A stretch of 64,000 nt of DNA from Zoogloea sp044344315 (GCF_044344315.1 NZ_JBIJDC010000003.1:1-64000), one strand, 5' to 3'; shown: positions 17,799 to 27,154, counted from the stretch's first letter. Translations and numbers: made by a program. The notes: generated by a model not told the origin, from the letters alone.

Positions 17799-19306
17799 TT
17801 CTGGGCTGGCCGGGCAGCGGCCGCAATATGGTCGACAAGAGCCTGGCCGTTGACCTGCTGAAAGGCCTGCAAGGCAGCACCCGCCTTGAGGTCATCTTCT
17901 GCCGAGGCCCAAACGGCGCCGAAGGCCGACGTATCCGGATGCCCTTGCAGGCGCCCCAGCACCAACAACCCCTTGGCAACGTAATCATTGGTCACCAGGC
18001 GACCGTTAATCCAGTAGCCCGACCATACCAGTGCCTTCACTGACGCCCCGGACATGCGGGTCTCAAGCCAGCGACCCGCGCCCGAATCCGGCCCCTGCCC
18101 TTCATTAAGTCGGTTCCAGTGTGAATTATTGGGAAGTAACAAGGCATTCTGGCTCTGAACAAGCTCATGCCCAGGTTGCTGATCGGCGTAGGTTGCCACG
18201 TAAACCGAAACGACATGCGTCCCGTCAGTGTAGTGACGGAGGCTATCCTCCCGGTAACCCATGAAGGAAGGCTTGAACTCGGGCAACGGCGCGTTCGCCT
18301 CCCGCCAAGGTGCCGAAACAGTCAGTGGGGGAATCGGCGAGGCCGTCGCCGGATGCAGCAACTCGGAGCGCTCCACATAGTGCAGGGTCAGGGGAGCTGC
18401 CAAGATCGCCAGGGCCAGCGGCACAACCCGGGCGAACCCGGGACGATCCCCGCCGTGTGAGACCATGGGCAACGGCTGCTGCGTTTCAGCCGGATCAAGG
18501 TCCTCACGCCAGCGCCCGCCTATCCAGAACATGAGGATGATGACAATGCCGAAAAACAGCCATCCGTAAAGAAGGTGATCTACGCCAGTGGCAATCCGGT
18601 TGTCACTCAGATAACCAAGCATGACGATCATGTACGCCCGCAACCAGTTGGCAATGACCGGTACCACAATCGCGGCAGCCACGAAAAGCAGCCGTCGACG
18701 CAGGGAGCGGTAGCTCAAGTAGGCATAAAGGGTTCCGACCATCAGAGAGGCGATCAGGTAGCGAACCCCGCTGCACGCCTCGACTACCGACCAGCGCCCA
18801 TTGGGAATCACGAAATGGAGCCCTTCCTGGTACACCGGCACCCCGGACAGACGGACAGCGGCAATGGTAAATTCAGCCGTGTAGTCCATCATGACGGGCA
18901 GCAGGAACTCACCGATCGGAATCCCGAAGAGCAGGAACAGGATGGGGAAAGCCAGGGGGCGCGCCAGCCGGAAACCGAGTACCCCAACAAGGCTGAAGAT
19001 CAGGACGAATGACAGCGCGACGTGGGTTACCGATGCAACGCTGGCCAACTCGCCCAGCAGCCAGCCAAAACCGGCAGCCAGGATTGGCAAGGCCATCACA
19101 AGGGCCGGTTGTATCGACAAGCCAACGAGCCGATCCTTGTTGCGCCACGCCAGCCATCCGGAAATCGGCAGAACGAGCAGGCCGTGGGCGAAGGTGTCGG
19201 AACGCCACCAGATGGAGGACACCTCCTGAGCCGTGCCGAAATACCACGCGATCACCCAGACCAGGATGGCCGAAATGGCTGAGAACACCTGCACAAGCGG
19301 GCTCAT
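17795..19306 (-). CDS. xrtA: Exosortase A fused to an EpsI domain
   Basis: 503 aa from ATG 19304-19306, chosen because AGGAAAACTCC precedes it. Residues 1-265 form the multi-spanning exosortase domain with catalytic Cys178 (in EACSGVRYL), Arg223 (LRAY) and His244. Residues 300-500 form the periplasmic EpsI-like domain usual in exosortase A. The family cuts C-terminal PEP-CTERM signals and attaches the protein to an acceptor, by analogy with archaeosortase and sortase. No PEP-CTERM substrate was recognised in this window. Confidence 0.94.
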   Translation of the reverse strand: MSPLVQVFSAISAILVWVIAWYFGTAQEVSSIWWRSDTFAHGLLVLPISGWLAWRNKDRLVGLSIQPALVMALPILAAGFGWLLGELASVASVTHVALSFVLIFSLVGVLGFRLARPLAFPILFLLFGIPIGEFLLPVMMDYTAEFTIAAVRLSGVPVYQEGLHFVIPNGRWSVVEACSGVRYLIASLMVGTLYAYLSYRSLRRRLLFVAAAIVVPVIANWLRAYMIVMLGYLSDNRIATGVDHLLYGWLFFGIVIILMFWIGGRWREDLDPAETQQPLPMVSHGGDRPGFARVVPLALAILAAPLTLHYVERSELLHPATASPIPPLTVSAPWREANAPLPEFKPSFMGYREDSLRHYTDGTHVVSVYVATYADQQPGHELVQSQNALLLPNNSHWNRLNEGQGPDSGAGRWLETRMSGASVKALVWSGYWINGRLVTNDYVAKGLLVLGRLQGHPDTSAFGAVWASAEDDLKAGAALQAFQQVNGQALVDHIAAAARPAQK

Positions 19307-19405
19307 GGAGTTTTCCTGTGGCGTGGGTGGCGGAGTTGTTCTGCTTGCCGTCGGCAGGGACGGCGCTGACAGCCAGATGAAGCGCACATGGTGTCGGGAG
19401 AGTTG

Positions 19406-20443
19406 TCAGCCAAGATTGCGGACAAGACTCGGCCCAAGACGATTGGCGACACCGATGGGCAAACGCCGCCACAAGGCGATGAAGGCCCTGTACTTGGGGT
19501 TCAGGGGATTGTTCTGGGGTACGGCGTCCCGCTTGAAAAGACGGTACTCGTACGACAAGGGCGTTGGCTCGAAACCCCAGTTCTTCTTGAAGCTGAATGG
19601 CCCTGTACCGGCTTTGCTGCGGCCATAGTCAAAAATGCGACAACCCCGGGCACAGGCATGACGCATCAGTTCCCAGTACTTGAAGTCGTTGGCCGCGAGA
19701 TCCCGGGCAGCGAGATCATCCCCTGCGTAATAAGGAAGGATCTCCTCCCGAAAATAGAAACTCAGCACACTGGAAAGAAGCTTGCCGTCAGCGGTAGTCA
19801 CGGTGAGGATGTCGCAATCCTTGCCGAAAACCGACAACAGGGTCTGGAAGAACTTCTTCGACAAGGCCGGTGTACCGTGGCGCAACACATTGTCGGAGTA
19901 AAGGGAGAAGAAACGATCCGGCGTGCTGTCAAAGGTGGCCACTAGGCCATTCTTGATGCCCTTGCGAACCATCGCGCGCTGCTTGCGGGGAATCGCCGCC
20001 ATGTTGGCTTCTTCGTCCGGAAAGATCTCCTTCCGGAAAGTGAAGTAAACCTCCTGCCGCGGCCAGTCCGAATGACGGACAGTGAGATTGCGATACTCGA
20101 GATGCTGGACGCCAGCTTTGCGGGCCAGATCTTCGGCGGCTGCCTCCAGCGCCGCCACGGCCTCCACATCATCTCCGGCAATCCCACCATAAACCGCAAA
20201 GGGCAAGGAAGTCAGGGCATGGCCGAACAGCCGGCTTTTCACCTCCGCCAGCGGAAGGACGGCAACGATTCTGTTATCCCGTTCGGCAAGCAAGTAGTGA
20301 GTGCGGTGACGAAACACGTCGCGCATGATTCCGCGCCACTCGATCCGATGAAAAAAAGTCGCACCTGGGCAGGCAAACACAAACTCGTTCCAGCGCGCAG
20401 AGTCAGCCTCTGCGAAGGAACGCACATTGACGACAGAAACCAT
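19406..20443 (-). CDS. FemAB-family PEP-CTERM system-associated protein
   Basis: 345 aa with two GNAT-like halves, matching TIGR03019. FemAB proteins of Gram-positives transfer amino acids from aminoacyl-tRNA to peptidoglycan precursors. In the exosortase A setting the relatives probably modify the exopolysaccharide or its precursor, but this is unproven. AAGG lies 8 bases before the ATG. It is 10 bp after the XrtA-type deacetylase and about 100 bp before xrtA. Confidence 0.87.
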   Translation of the reverse strand: MVSVVNVRSFAEADSARWNEFVFACPGATFFHRIEWRGIMRDVFRHRTHYLLAERDNRIVAVLPLAEVKSRLFGHALTSLPFAVYGGIAGDDVEAVAALEAAAEDLARKAGVQHLEYRNLTVRHSDWPRQEVYFTFRKEIFPDEEANMAAIPRKQRAMVRKGIKNGLVATFDSTPDRFFSLYSDNVLRHGTPALSKKFFQTLLSVFGKDCDILTVTTADGKLLSSVLSFYFREEILPYYAGDDLAARDLAANDFKYWELMRHACARGCRIFDYGRSKAGTGPFSFKKNWGFEPTPLSYEYRLFKRDAVPQNNPLNPKYRAFIALWRRLPIGVANRLGPSLVRNLG

Positions 20444-20453
20444 GCTGGGAACC

Positions 20454-21323
20454 TTAAACTGACGGACTTGCCGCGGGCAGAAACACTTCGTCCATCCGCC
20501 CCCAGGAAAAATCCTGAAGAAGGCGCTGAAGACGGGCTTCGGTCTGGGCGAGATTCACGTAATGCCTGAAGCGCGCCTTGGCGGACGCCTCGCGCACCAC
20601 CGGCTGCCCAGGATCGATTTCCCAAGGATGGAAGTAGAAGATTGCAGGTTTTCGATCTTCCTGATTGACCTTGCGGATACCCCAGGCAGAGACCGGGTAA
20701 GGCAACAGACGGAAGTAACCACCTCCTCCAACCGGCCAGTTACGCCCAAACCGTCTGACCGTCGTAATGGGAATCTCGACGAGGCCCGCCCCCACCATGT
20801 AAGGGAATCGCGGCGCATCGGGAACACCGTAATGGTCGTGCTTCACCGGATACACGCTGGAACTGTAGGCGTAGCCGGCCTCTTCGATGCAACCGTGGGC
20901 CCAGGGATTGGACAGACCGACGGAAAAGCTTGGCGCCCGGTAGCCCCTCACCTCACAGCCTGCGATATCTTCCAGCACAACCTTGGCAAGCTTGATATCT
21001 GCCAGAAAGGCTTCCGGCGACTGATCGCTGGCCCGCTCATGCGCATAGCCATGACTGGCCAGTTCGTGGCCTTCTGCAGCAATCCGTCGGACCAGCTCGG
21101 GGTAACGTTCAGCGATCCAGCCCAGTGTGAAGAATGTCCCTCGCGCGCCGCTTTGGGCGAGCATCTCGAGAATGCGATCGACATTGCGCTCGACCCGACA
21201 CGGGGTGGTGTTCCAGACATCCTTGGGAAAATGGGACGCCAAGGCGGAGACCTGGAAATAGTCCTCCACATCAATGGTCAGGGCGTTTATGACGCCTCCC
21301 CGGTCGGAATGCGATACCGTCAT
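20454..21323 (-). CDS. XrtA-system polysaccharide deacetylase
   Basis: 289 aa, matching the PEP-CTERM-associated deacetylase family TIGR03006. NALTIDVEDYFQV holds the catalytic and metal Asp residues, HELASHGYAHE the metal His residues, and RGYRAPSFS the conserved Arg of carbohydrate esterase 4. It probably de-N-acetylates the growing EPS. The ATG overlaps the AAA ATPase stop by 4 bp. It lacks a signal peptide, as do many members of this family. Confidence 0.9.
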   Translation of the reverse strand: MTVSHSDRGGVINALTIDVEDYFQVSALASHFPKDVWNTTPCRVERNVDRILEMLAQSGARGTFFTLGWIAERYPELVRRIAAEGHELASHGYAHERASDQSPEAFLADIKLAKVVLEDIAGCEVRGYRAPSFSVGLSNPWAHGCIEEAGYAYSSSVYPVKHDHYGVPDAPRFPYMVGAGLVEIPITTVRRFGRNWPVGGGGYFRLLPYPVSAWGIRKVNQEDRKPAIFYFHPWEIDPGQPVVREASAKARFRHYVNLAQTEARLQRLLQDFSWGRMDEVFLPAASPSV

Positions 21324-22402
21324 TTGCTTACTGCCTCTTTCCCCTCTCCGCCGGCGGGTTGCTGGGCGGCGCCGATCAACTGGCTAAGGGCGTTCAGGGT
21401 GGTGGAGAGGGTCCGCTCTAGCAGGGCCAGACGCTCCTCGAAGCGGGTCGCATCATAGCCAGGCCCCATGGTGGCAAGCGTCCGGGCAGCCTCTGGATCA
21501 GCCAGCAGGCGCTGGATGTCGATCGCTCCGGGCTGGGCAAGCACTGCCTGACCCGGGGCGGAGACTCCTGTCTGAAGCGCTGCAGGCACGATCTGCTCCT
21601 CGCTCATTTCCGCCGCGATCTGCTCCACAAGCTCCGCACTGATCCGACGCTGATCACCCAGAAAGGCGGCCAGCATGATGCGGTCACACAGGGCGTTGAT
21701 ACGCCGGGGAATGCCTTGGCTGTGGCTGAAGATGGACTTCATGGCTTCGGCCTCGAATGCCGGATTGCCTTTCCAGCCAACACAGCCAAGCCGGTGTTCC
21801 ACGTAAGCCTGGGTCTCGGCCACATCCAGGGGGCCCAGGTGGTAGGACGCGATGACCCTCTGGCGCAACTGGACCATCTCGGGACTCTGCATGATGGTGC
21901 GGAATTCAGGCTGCCCGACCAGGAAACTCTGCAGCAATGCATGATCTTCAAGCTGAAAGTTGGAGAGCATGCGCAGTTCCTCGACCGCACGCTGCGTCAG
22001 GTTTTGGGCCTCGTCAACGATCAACAGCGCACGCTTTCCGGCGGCCGTTGTGGACACCAGAAAGGCTTCGATCGCCAGCAGCAGATCACTCTTTGCAAGA
22101 TGCTTGCTGGGGATGCCGAAGGAAGCCGCAACCAAGCGGAGGATATCGTCAGCATCAATCTGGGTGCTCACCAGGTTAGCGGCAACGATCTTGTTGGGAT
22201 CCAGCTTCTCGAGAAGGCTACGCACCAGCAACGTCTTGCCCGCGCCGACCTCTCCGGTCACAACGATGAATCCCTCATTCTGGTGCAGTCCGTACTCCAG
22301 ATAAGCCATCGCCCTACGATGACCACGGCTACCATAGAAGAAGGACGGGTCCGGATTCAACTGAAAGGGTTTGCCTCGCAGACCGAAATATGCTTCGTAC
22401 AT
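21320..22402 (-). CDS. XrtA-associated AAA ATPase (ExeA/GspA-like)
   Basis: 360 aa, matching TIGR03015. It starts MYEAYFGLRGKPFQLNPDPSFF, as ExeA-type ATPases do, with Walker A GEVGAGKT at about residues 51-58, Walker B LLIVDEAQNL and an Arg-rich C-terminal lid. The last 80 residues are low in complexity. It presumably powers or regulates EPS secretion together with the outer-membrane protein encoded 8 bp upstream. Confidence 0.9.
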   Translation of the reverse strand: MYEAYFGLRGKPFQLNPDPSFFYGSRGHRRAMAYLEYGLHQNEGFIVVTGEVGAGKTLLVRSLLEKLDPNKIVAANLVSTQIDADDILRLVAASFGIPSKHLAKSDLLLAIEAFLVSTTAAGKRALLIVDEAQNLTQRAVEELRMLSNFQLEDHALLQSFLVGQPEFRTIMQSPEMVQLRQRVIASYHLGPLDVAETQAYVEHRLGCVGWKGNPAFEAEAMKSIFSHSQGIPRRINALCDRIMLAAFLGDQRRISAELVEQIAAEMSEEQIVPAALQTGVSAPGQAVLAQPGAIDIQRLLADPEAARTLATMGPGYDATRFEERLALLERTLSTTLNALSQLIGAAQQPAGGEGKEAVSK

Positions 22403-22410
22403 GAGCGCTC

Positions 22411-23955
22411 TCAGAACCGGATGGAAACCGAGCCGATGACAGCGTTCTCGGTATAGGTCGTAATCCCTTTGCCCTCACTGTTACGAATCAGGAGGGAGCC
22501 GTTTGTCTTGGGTGTGAACTGCGTCATGACACCGGCCGTAACACGACGGGTACGGTTGCTCAGGTCAGTACCGGTACTGGAGCCTTCTTGCTGACTGCGC
22601 ATCAGCGTCAGAGCAATGCTTGCGGAGGTAATCGGAGTCAACTGATGGGTAAGACTCATCGTCCCGCTCATATCCTTGATATGGGTATTTGAGGTGAAAT
22701 CCGGTCCAAGCGCAAACTCCTGGCTGCTCAGGGAAGAGCGCTCCGACCGATATACCGTGAATTGGAGCGTATTCCTTGGACCGGTCAGCATCATGTCGAC
22801 ATTGATGCGGCGATCAAGGAAGACCCCGTTCGAAAGCACAGCCTGGCTACTACCCAGGCGGCCCGGAAGGCCCCGATCAGCGATGTAAGCACGCACGAAG
22901 GCATCCCGCTCTGCAAAATCCGGAAAGCGTGCGGCCGTCATCGACATCAACAAGCCGTATGTATCGAACTGCGTAATCGCGTTGAGAGACTGGCTCGTAC
23001 TGCTCGCATCCTTCGAATAGCGAGCCGAAACAACATAGCGCCCACTCTGGTGACTGGCAGTCATCAGGTATCCGGGCCCGAAAAAGCGGTCTTCCCACAG
23101 CCCCGAAAATTTGGTCTTGGGACTCGCCGCCCAGTCCAGACCGATACCTGTAATCGTCGAACGCTTGTCATCAACGGTACGGAAATTGTTGGATTCCGAA
23201 CCCGCAATAAGGCGCATCTGCAACTGTGGATTGAACTGGAACAGGGCGCTTCCCCGAAGCGAACTGTTGTTGAGGTCACGTCGGTCGGAATACTGAATGA
23301 CGCTGTCGGAGAGTGCCAGTGACCAACCCGCCTTGCCAAACGCGTTAGGATCAGAGAGGTTGGCCGACAGGGTTTGACTCTGCGTCCTCTGCACGGTGGA
23401 CGAGGATGTGTCGGTGTCAGCCAGGGAATAGCGCACCTCGGCCTTTCCGGTGGACGCAAAACGCCCTATGACATACGGACTGACAACGATATTGCGGACG
23501 CTCGTCTGGTTAGTGCGCCCGGTCACACTGTCTCCGGACTGGACACCGAGGCTGGACAACGCCTCTTGGCTGACCGACGCCATCAGATCAACAAAAGCAC
23601 GGTTCTCCAAGGCTGTTACCTTGCCATCACCACGCAAGGTGAGAAAACCGCGGCTGAGCTCCGAATCCCGGCCATACAGCGACGCATTGAAAGCCGCCTG
23701 GAGGTTGCCCCTGACGCGCCCTCCGTAGGACCTTGCGGAGACGCTTGGGCTGATCAAGGTGATCCACTCACTCGTGGCCTCCGAGCCATTGCGCAGTTGA
23801 ACGTTGTCGGTGACTGTCTCCGAAACACTGACCGCAGTCTGAAAAATCGGCGCCTGGGCCTGAGAGAAGACCGGATTGGCGAACGCCGCCGACAAGGCTG
23901 CGAAGCACAGGCTCGGGAGGAAGCCATGGTGCCGGACGTAACGACGGCGCTTCAC
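22411..23955 (-). CDS. XrtA-system outer-membrane beta-barrel protein
   Basis: 514 aa, matching TIGR03016. A signal peptide (residues 1-32, ending FANPVFSQAQ) is followed by alternating hydrophobic strands and a terminal aromatic (VSIRF), as expected for an outer-membrane barrel. It may act in EPS export or anchoring. It begins with GTG, which overlaps the kinase stop (GTGA). Confidence 0.86.
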   Translation of the reverse strand: MKRRRYVRHHGFLPSLCFAALSAAFANPVFSQAQAPIFQTAVSVSETVTDNVQLRNGSEATSEWITLISPSVSARSYGGRVRGNLQAAFNASLYGRDSELSRGFLTLRGDGKVTALENRAFVDLMASVSQEALSSLGVQSGDSVTGRTNQTSVRNIVVSPYVIGRFASTGKAEVRYSLADTDTSSSTVQRTQSQTLSANLSDPNAFGKAGWSLALSDSVIQYSDRRDLNNSSLRGSALFQFNPQLQMRLIAGSESNNFRTVDDKRSTITGIGLDWAASPKTKFSGLWEDRFFGPGYLMTASHQSGRYVVSARYSKDASSTSQSLNAITQFDTYGLLMSMTAARFPDFAERDAFVRAYIADRGLPGRLGSSQAVLSNGVFLDRRINVDMMLTGPRNTLQFTVYRSERSSLSSQEFALGPDFTSNTHIKDMSGTMSLTHQLTPITSASIALTLMRSQQEGSSTGTDLSNRTRRVTAGVMTQFTPKTNGSLLIRNSEGKGITTYTENAVIGSVSIRF

Positions 23956-24920
23956 ACACCCTCCCTCGGTCCTTGACCGTAACCGTAACCGTAACCGTAG
24001 CCGTAGCCGTAGCCGTAGGAACCACCACTGGTTTGCTGGGCCTTGTTTAGAAGCATCAGCCTGACCGGGCAGGAGTCGATGGTTGCAAGAGCCTGCTTTA
24101 CAGCCGCCTGGGTAGTGCGATTCGACTCAACCACCATCACGATCTGCCCCATATGGGTAGCCAGAACACGGGACTCAGTCGTCACCAGAAGCGGCGGGGA
24201 ATCAAACACGATGATCCGGTCGGAATAACGATCGGCAAGCTCGGCCAGCAAGTGATTCATGGCGTCACTGGCCAGCAGTTCCGTCGCCCTCGGGTGCGGC
24301 GTCCCTGCCGGCAGCAGGCTGAGTTTCTCAATGTTGGTCTTGAGGAGAACATCGCCCAGCTGCATGTCATTTGACGTCAGAACATCCATCAGCCCCTTCC
24401 GCGGCGGCAGGCCAAGGATGTTCAGCACGGATGGACGGGAGACGTCCGCATCGATCAGCAGCACGGTGTGATCCAGCTCCATCGCCATGCTGATCGCAAG
24501 ATTGATCGAGCTGAAGCTTTTGCCCTCACCAGGCAAAGAGCTCGTTACCATGATCAGATTGGCGTTCTTGACCTCGGCCGCGCCCTTGCCCTGCACATTG
24601 CGCAACAGGGGGCGCTTGACAATGCGGAACTCGTCGCCGATCAGCGAGCGCGGCGCATTGGGGGTCACGATGCCAATCGAATGAAGTCGATCAAGATCGA
24701 TTTCGACGAGCCGATCAGGATTCTGAGCCCGCGCCTCGACCGGAGCAGATACGGCCGGCTCCTTTACTGTTGATCGCTCAACGGCCACTGCGGCAGGCGC
24801 AGACTGGATGGTAGTGGCAGGCTCCTGGACGAGAGGTTCATGGCGCTCGGCAGTATCGCCGTTACCCGCAGCTCTCTGTAGTTGTTCGAGCCGCTCGACG
24901 GCTTTTTCAATAATGCTCAT
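23952..24920 (-). CDS. XrtA-associated tyrosine autokinase (BY-kinase)
   Basis: 322 aa, matching TIGR03018, the cytoplasmic bacterial tyrosine kinase of exosortase A loci. Walker A lies in SLPGEGKSFSSINLA, Walker A' in VLLIDADVSRPS and Walker B in RIIVFDSPPLL. The C-terminus (about 295-315) is a run of alternating Gly and Tyr with seven tyrosines, the expected autophosphorylation cluster. It controls EPS chain length with the Wzz-like protein 9 bp upstream. The tail is coded by a hexanucleotide repeat (separate entry). Confidence 0.93.
   Translation of the reverse strand: MSIIEKAVERLEQLQRAAGNGDTAERHEPLVQEPATTIQSAPAAVAVERSTVKEPAVSAPVEARAQNPDRLVEIDLDRLHSIGIVTPNAPRSLIGDEFRIVKRPLLRNVQGKGAAEVKNANLIMVTSSLPGEGKSFSSINLAISMAMELDHTVLLIDADVSRPSVLNILGLPPRKGLMDVLTSNDMQLGDVLLKTNIEKLSLLPAGTPHPRATELLASDAMNHLLAELADRYSDRIIVFDSPPLLVTTESRVLATHMGQIVMVVESNRTTQAAVKQALATIDSCPVRLMLLNKAQQTSGGSYGYGYGYGYGYGYGQGPREGV
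23977..24018. repeat. Seven-unit hexanucleotide repeat coding the kinase Tyr tail
   Basis: Seven tandem units of CCGTA[A/G] on the plus strand (three CCGTAA, then four CCGTAG) read TAC-GGY on the minus strand, one Tyr-Gly pair per unit. Because the unit is 6 bp, gain or loss changes the number of tyrosines without shifting the frame. Confidence 0.95.
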
Positions 24921-24929
24921 TTTCGCCCC

Positions 24930-26489
24930 TCAAGCCATTCTGGCCAACATCAGCCAGACGGTCATAGCGCCAAACAAACCCACAAGGGCTCCCACCCCGC
25001 CAAGAAATGCGATCTTCCCACGGCGCAGGTTTCGCGCCCGATCTGGATCAGAGATCATGCTGACTGCGCCAAGAACCGCCAGGCCGGTCATGTCCCGCAA
25101 CACATTGGTGTCCGAGAAGGTGGGGCGAATCTGACTGATCAGAAAACTGATGGCAGCCCCCATCAACAGGGCCGCAAGACCCGCAGCCGGCATCAGCAGC
25201 ATCCGGTTAGGCGCTGCCGGCTTGTTAGGCACAGTGGGAGGATCAATCAGGCGGAAGTCTGCGACACCCGAAGTTGCCCCCATCTCGACCGCCATCGTGG
25301 CCGACTCGCGACGGGCCACAAGCTGGTCGTAGTTGCGTTTATTGACATCGTAGTCCCGGTTGAGCTGGGTATATTCAGCTTCGATCTGGGGCAGCATGCG
25401 GGATGCCGCAGACAGGGACTGGACCCGGCTTTCATACTCGGAAACCCGGGCGCGGAGCGACGCCACATTGGCCTCGGCCTCGGCCAGGGACATCTTCAGC
25501 TGCTGGTACACCGGATTGGAGTTGGCCGAACTCGACATACCGGTCGGTGCCGACTTCTGGCGCGACTGGATCTCCTTGATCTTCTGAGCCTCCAGCAGTT
25601 CAATGGTCTTGCGGGCACCCACTACATCGGGATGCTGATCCGTGTAACGCTGCAGCAATCCATCCAATGCCTTCTTGAGCGCCTCGATGCGGCCATCGAG
25701 TTCTGGCACAGAAACAGCAGCCAAGGCAGCGCTGCTCACGTTGTCCGGCAGGAGAACAGGCTCCTCACCAACGATCTGACGCTTGAGCGCATCCCGCGAA
25801 TTTTCAGCTTCGCGCAGGGCCAGGCGCGCCTGATTCAGCTGTTCGCCGGCTTCATTCATCTTGGAGAAATAATCCCGACCGCCGGAGCCGACAGTGGAAA
25901 GATTGCGCAGCTTGTATTCCTTGAGACGATTCTCAGCCTCCTCGAGCTTTTGCTCATAGGCCTTGATCTGCTCTTCAATGAACTTGCGCGCCGTGTCCGA
26001 GTCTTTGCGCTTGTCACCCAGGCCAGACTCGACAAACATGGACACCATGGACTGAACAACGCGCTTGGCGCGCTCAGCGTCAGTATCGGTGTAAGCGAGG
26101 GTATATAGGTTGTCCCGACCCGCAACACGGATCTCAAGAGACTTGGTGACGCTGGCGATAAGCGCTTCGCGCTCTTCCTTGGTCTTGACCGTAAGATCGA
26201 GGTCGGCCATGCGGATAAGCTTTTCCACATTGGGACGACTGATCAGCGTACGGCTGAGAATATTGATCTGCTGATCCACGTTGGGTTGCACGGCAAGCCC
26301 GGACATCAGGGGCTTGAGGATCGACTGGGTATCCACGTACACACGTGCCGAAGACTCATAGCGGTCAGGTAGCAAGTAGACCGTCGCCGCAGCGATCGGG
26401 CCGACGATCCACGCAGCAGCCAAGCCCCACCAGCGATAGAGCCACATGCCGCGGAGTATCACCGCCAGCTGTCTTAGTATGTCTTCCAT
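24930..26489 (-). CDS. XrtA-system polysaccharide chain-length determinant (Wzz-like)
   Basis: 519 aa, matching TIGR03007. There is an N-terminal transmembrane helix (about residues 16-37), a long periplasmic helical hairpin rich in Glu, Gln and Arg (160-400, coiled coil), and a second helix near 440-465 after the Pro-rich PPTVPNKPAAPNR. This is a polysaccharide co-polymerase without its own kinase domain, which is supplied by the next gene. It sets EPS length and links the inner-membrane synthase to export. Confidence 0.93.
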   Translation of the reverse strand: MEDILRQLAVILRGMWLYRWWGLAAAWIVGPIAAATVYLLPDRYESSARVYVDTQSILKPLMSGLAVQPNVDQQINILSRTLISRPNVEKLIRMADLDLTVKTKEEREALIASVTKSLEIRVAGRDNLYTLAYTDTDAERAKRVVQSMVSMFVESGLGDKRKDSDTARKFIEEQIKAYEQKLEEAENRLKEYKLRNLSTVGSGGRDYFSKMNEAGEQLNQARLALREAENSRDALKRQIVGEEPVLLPDNVSSAALAAVSVPELDGRIEALKKALDGLLQRYTDQHPDVVGARKTIELLEAQKIKEIQSRQKSAPTGMSSSANSNPVYQQLKMSLAEAEANVASLRARVSEYESRVQSLSAASRMLPQIEAEYTQLNRDYDVNKRNYDQLVARRESATMAVEMGATSGVADFRLIDPPTVPNKPAAPNRMLLMPAAGLAALLMGAAISFLISQIRPTFSDTNVLRDMTGLAVLGAVSMISDPDRARNLRRGKIAFLGGVGALVGLFGAMTVWLMLARMA

Positions 26490-26508
26490 TGGGAAATTCC
26501 GAAGGCGA

Positions 26509-26530
26509 CTCCCCGGGACACCCCGGGGAG
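26509..26530 (-). terminator. Hairpin between export and chain-length genes
   Basis: A perfect 9-bp GC-rich stem (CTCCCCGGG with CCCGGGGAG, loop ACAC) lies in the 59-bp gap between the export lipoprotein and the Wzz-like gene. No T-tract follows, so an attenuator or mRNA-stability element is more likely than a full terminator. Confidence 0.5.
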
Positions 26531-26548
26531 GAGATCAAGAAGAATGGG

Positions 26549-27154
26549 TCAGAACCAGCTCTGGGGGATGATCAGCACATCGCCCGGCTTGAGATCGACG
26601 TTTGCGGAAACGTCACCACGCTTGATGAGATCCCTCAGACGAACCGAGTATTGCTTGCTTCCCTCGGACGTACGCAGCAATGTTGCCCGGTTTCCATCGG
26701 CAAAATCAGTGATGCCGCCTACTGCGATCATCAGGTCAAGCAGGGTCATCTTCTGCTTGAACGGGAGGGTCATGGGACGAGCCGCTTCACCAACGACGCG
26801 AACCTGCTCCGAGTAAGGGCCGACGAACGATGTGACGATCACCGTCACGACCGGATCACGGATGTACTTCGCGAGAGCCTTTTCGATCTCACGGGCGAGC
26901 GTCGAGGCATCGCGCCCCGCAGCTGGAAGATCTTCGACCAGTGGCGTGGTGATCCGGCCATCCGGCCGCACGGGAACCTGCATGGACAGCTCTGGATTTC
27001 GCCAAACCACGATATTGACGGAGTCACCAGGCCCGATCAGGTAGTTATATTCCGAATTTGTGGCCGAAACTGGCGCAGCGGGATAGGGCGTCGCGCACCC
27101 TGTCAGTCCGGCAGCAAAGCAGGCAAGTGCGCCAATCGTCAATAGTCGTTTCAT
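26549..27154 (-). CDS. XrtA-system polysaccharide export lipoprotein (Wza-like)
   Basis: 201 aa, matching TIGR03027. It has a lipoprotein signal with lipobox LTGC (Cys20), then a Poly_export domain (YLIGPGDSVNIVVWRNPELS) and a SLBB-like C-terminal domain. It forms or joins the outer-membrane channel for EPS. It is the first gene of the minus-strand EPS cluster, with about 200 bp of upstream sequence where the main promoter should lie. Confidence 0.92.
   Translation of the reverse strand: MKRLLTIGALACFAAGLTGCATPYPAAPVSATNSEYNYLIGPGDSVNIVVWRNPELSMQVPVRPDGRITTPLVEDLPAAGRDASTLAREIEKALAKYIRDPVVTVIVTSFVGPYSEQVRVVGEAARPMTLPFKQKMTLLDLMIAVGGITDFADGNRATLLRTSEGSKQYSVRLRDLIKRGDVSANVDLKPGDVLIIPQSWF

Noticed and set aside
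23977..24018. Possible CRISPR-like array
   Set aside because: Short 6-bp units without spacers that encode part of the kinase; an ordinary coding microsatellite.
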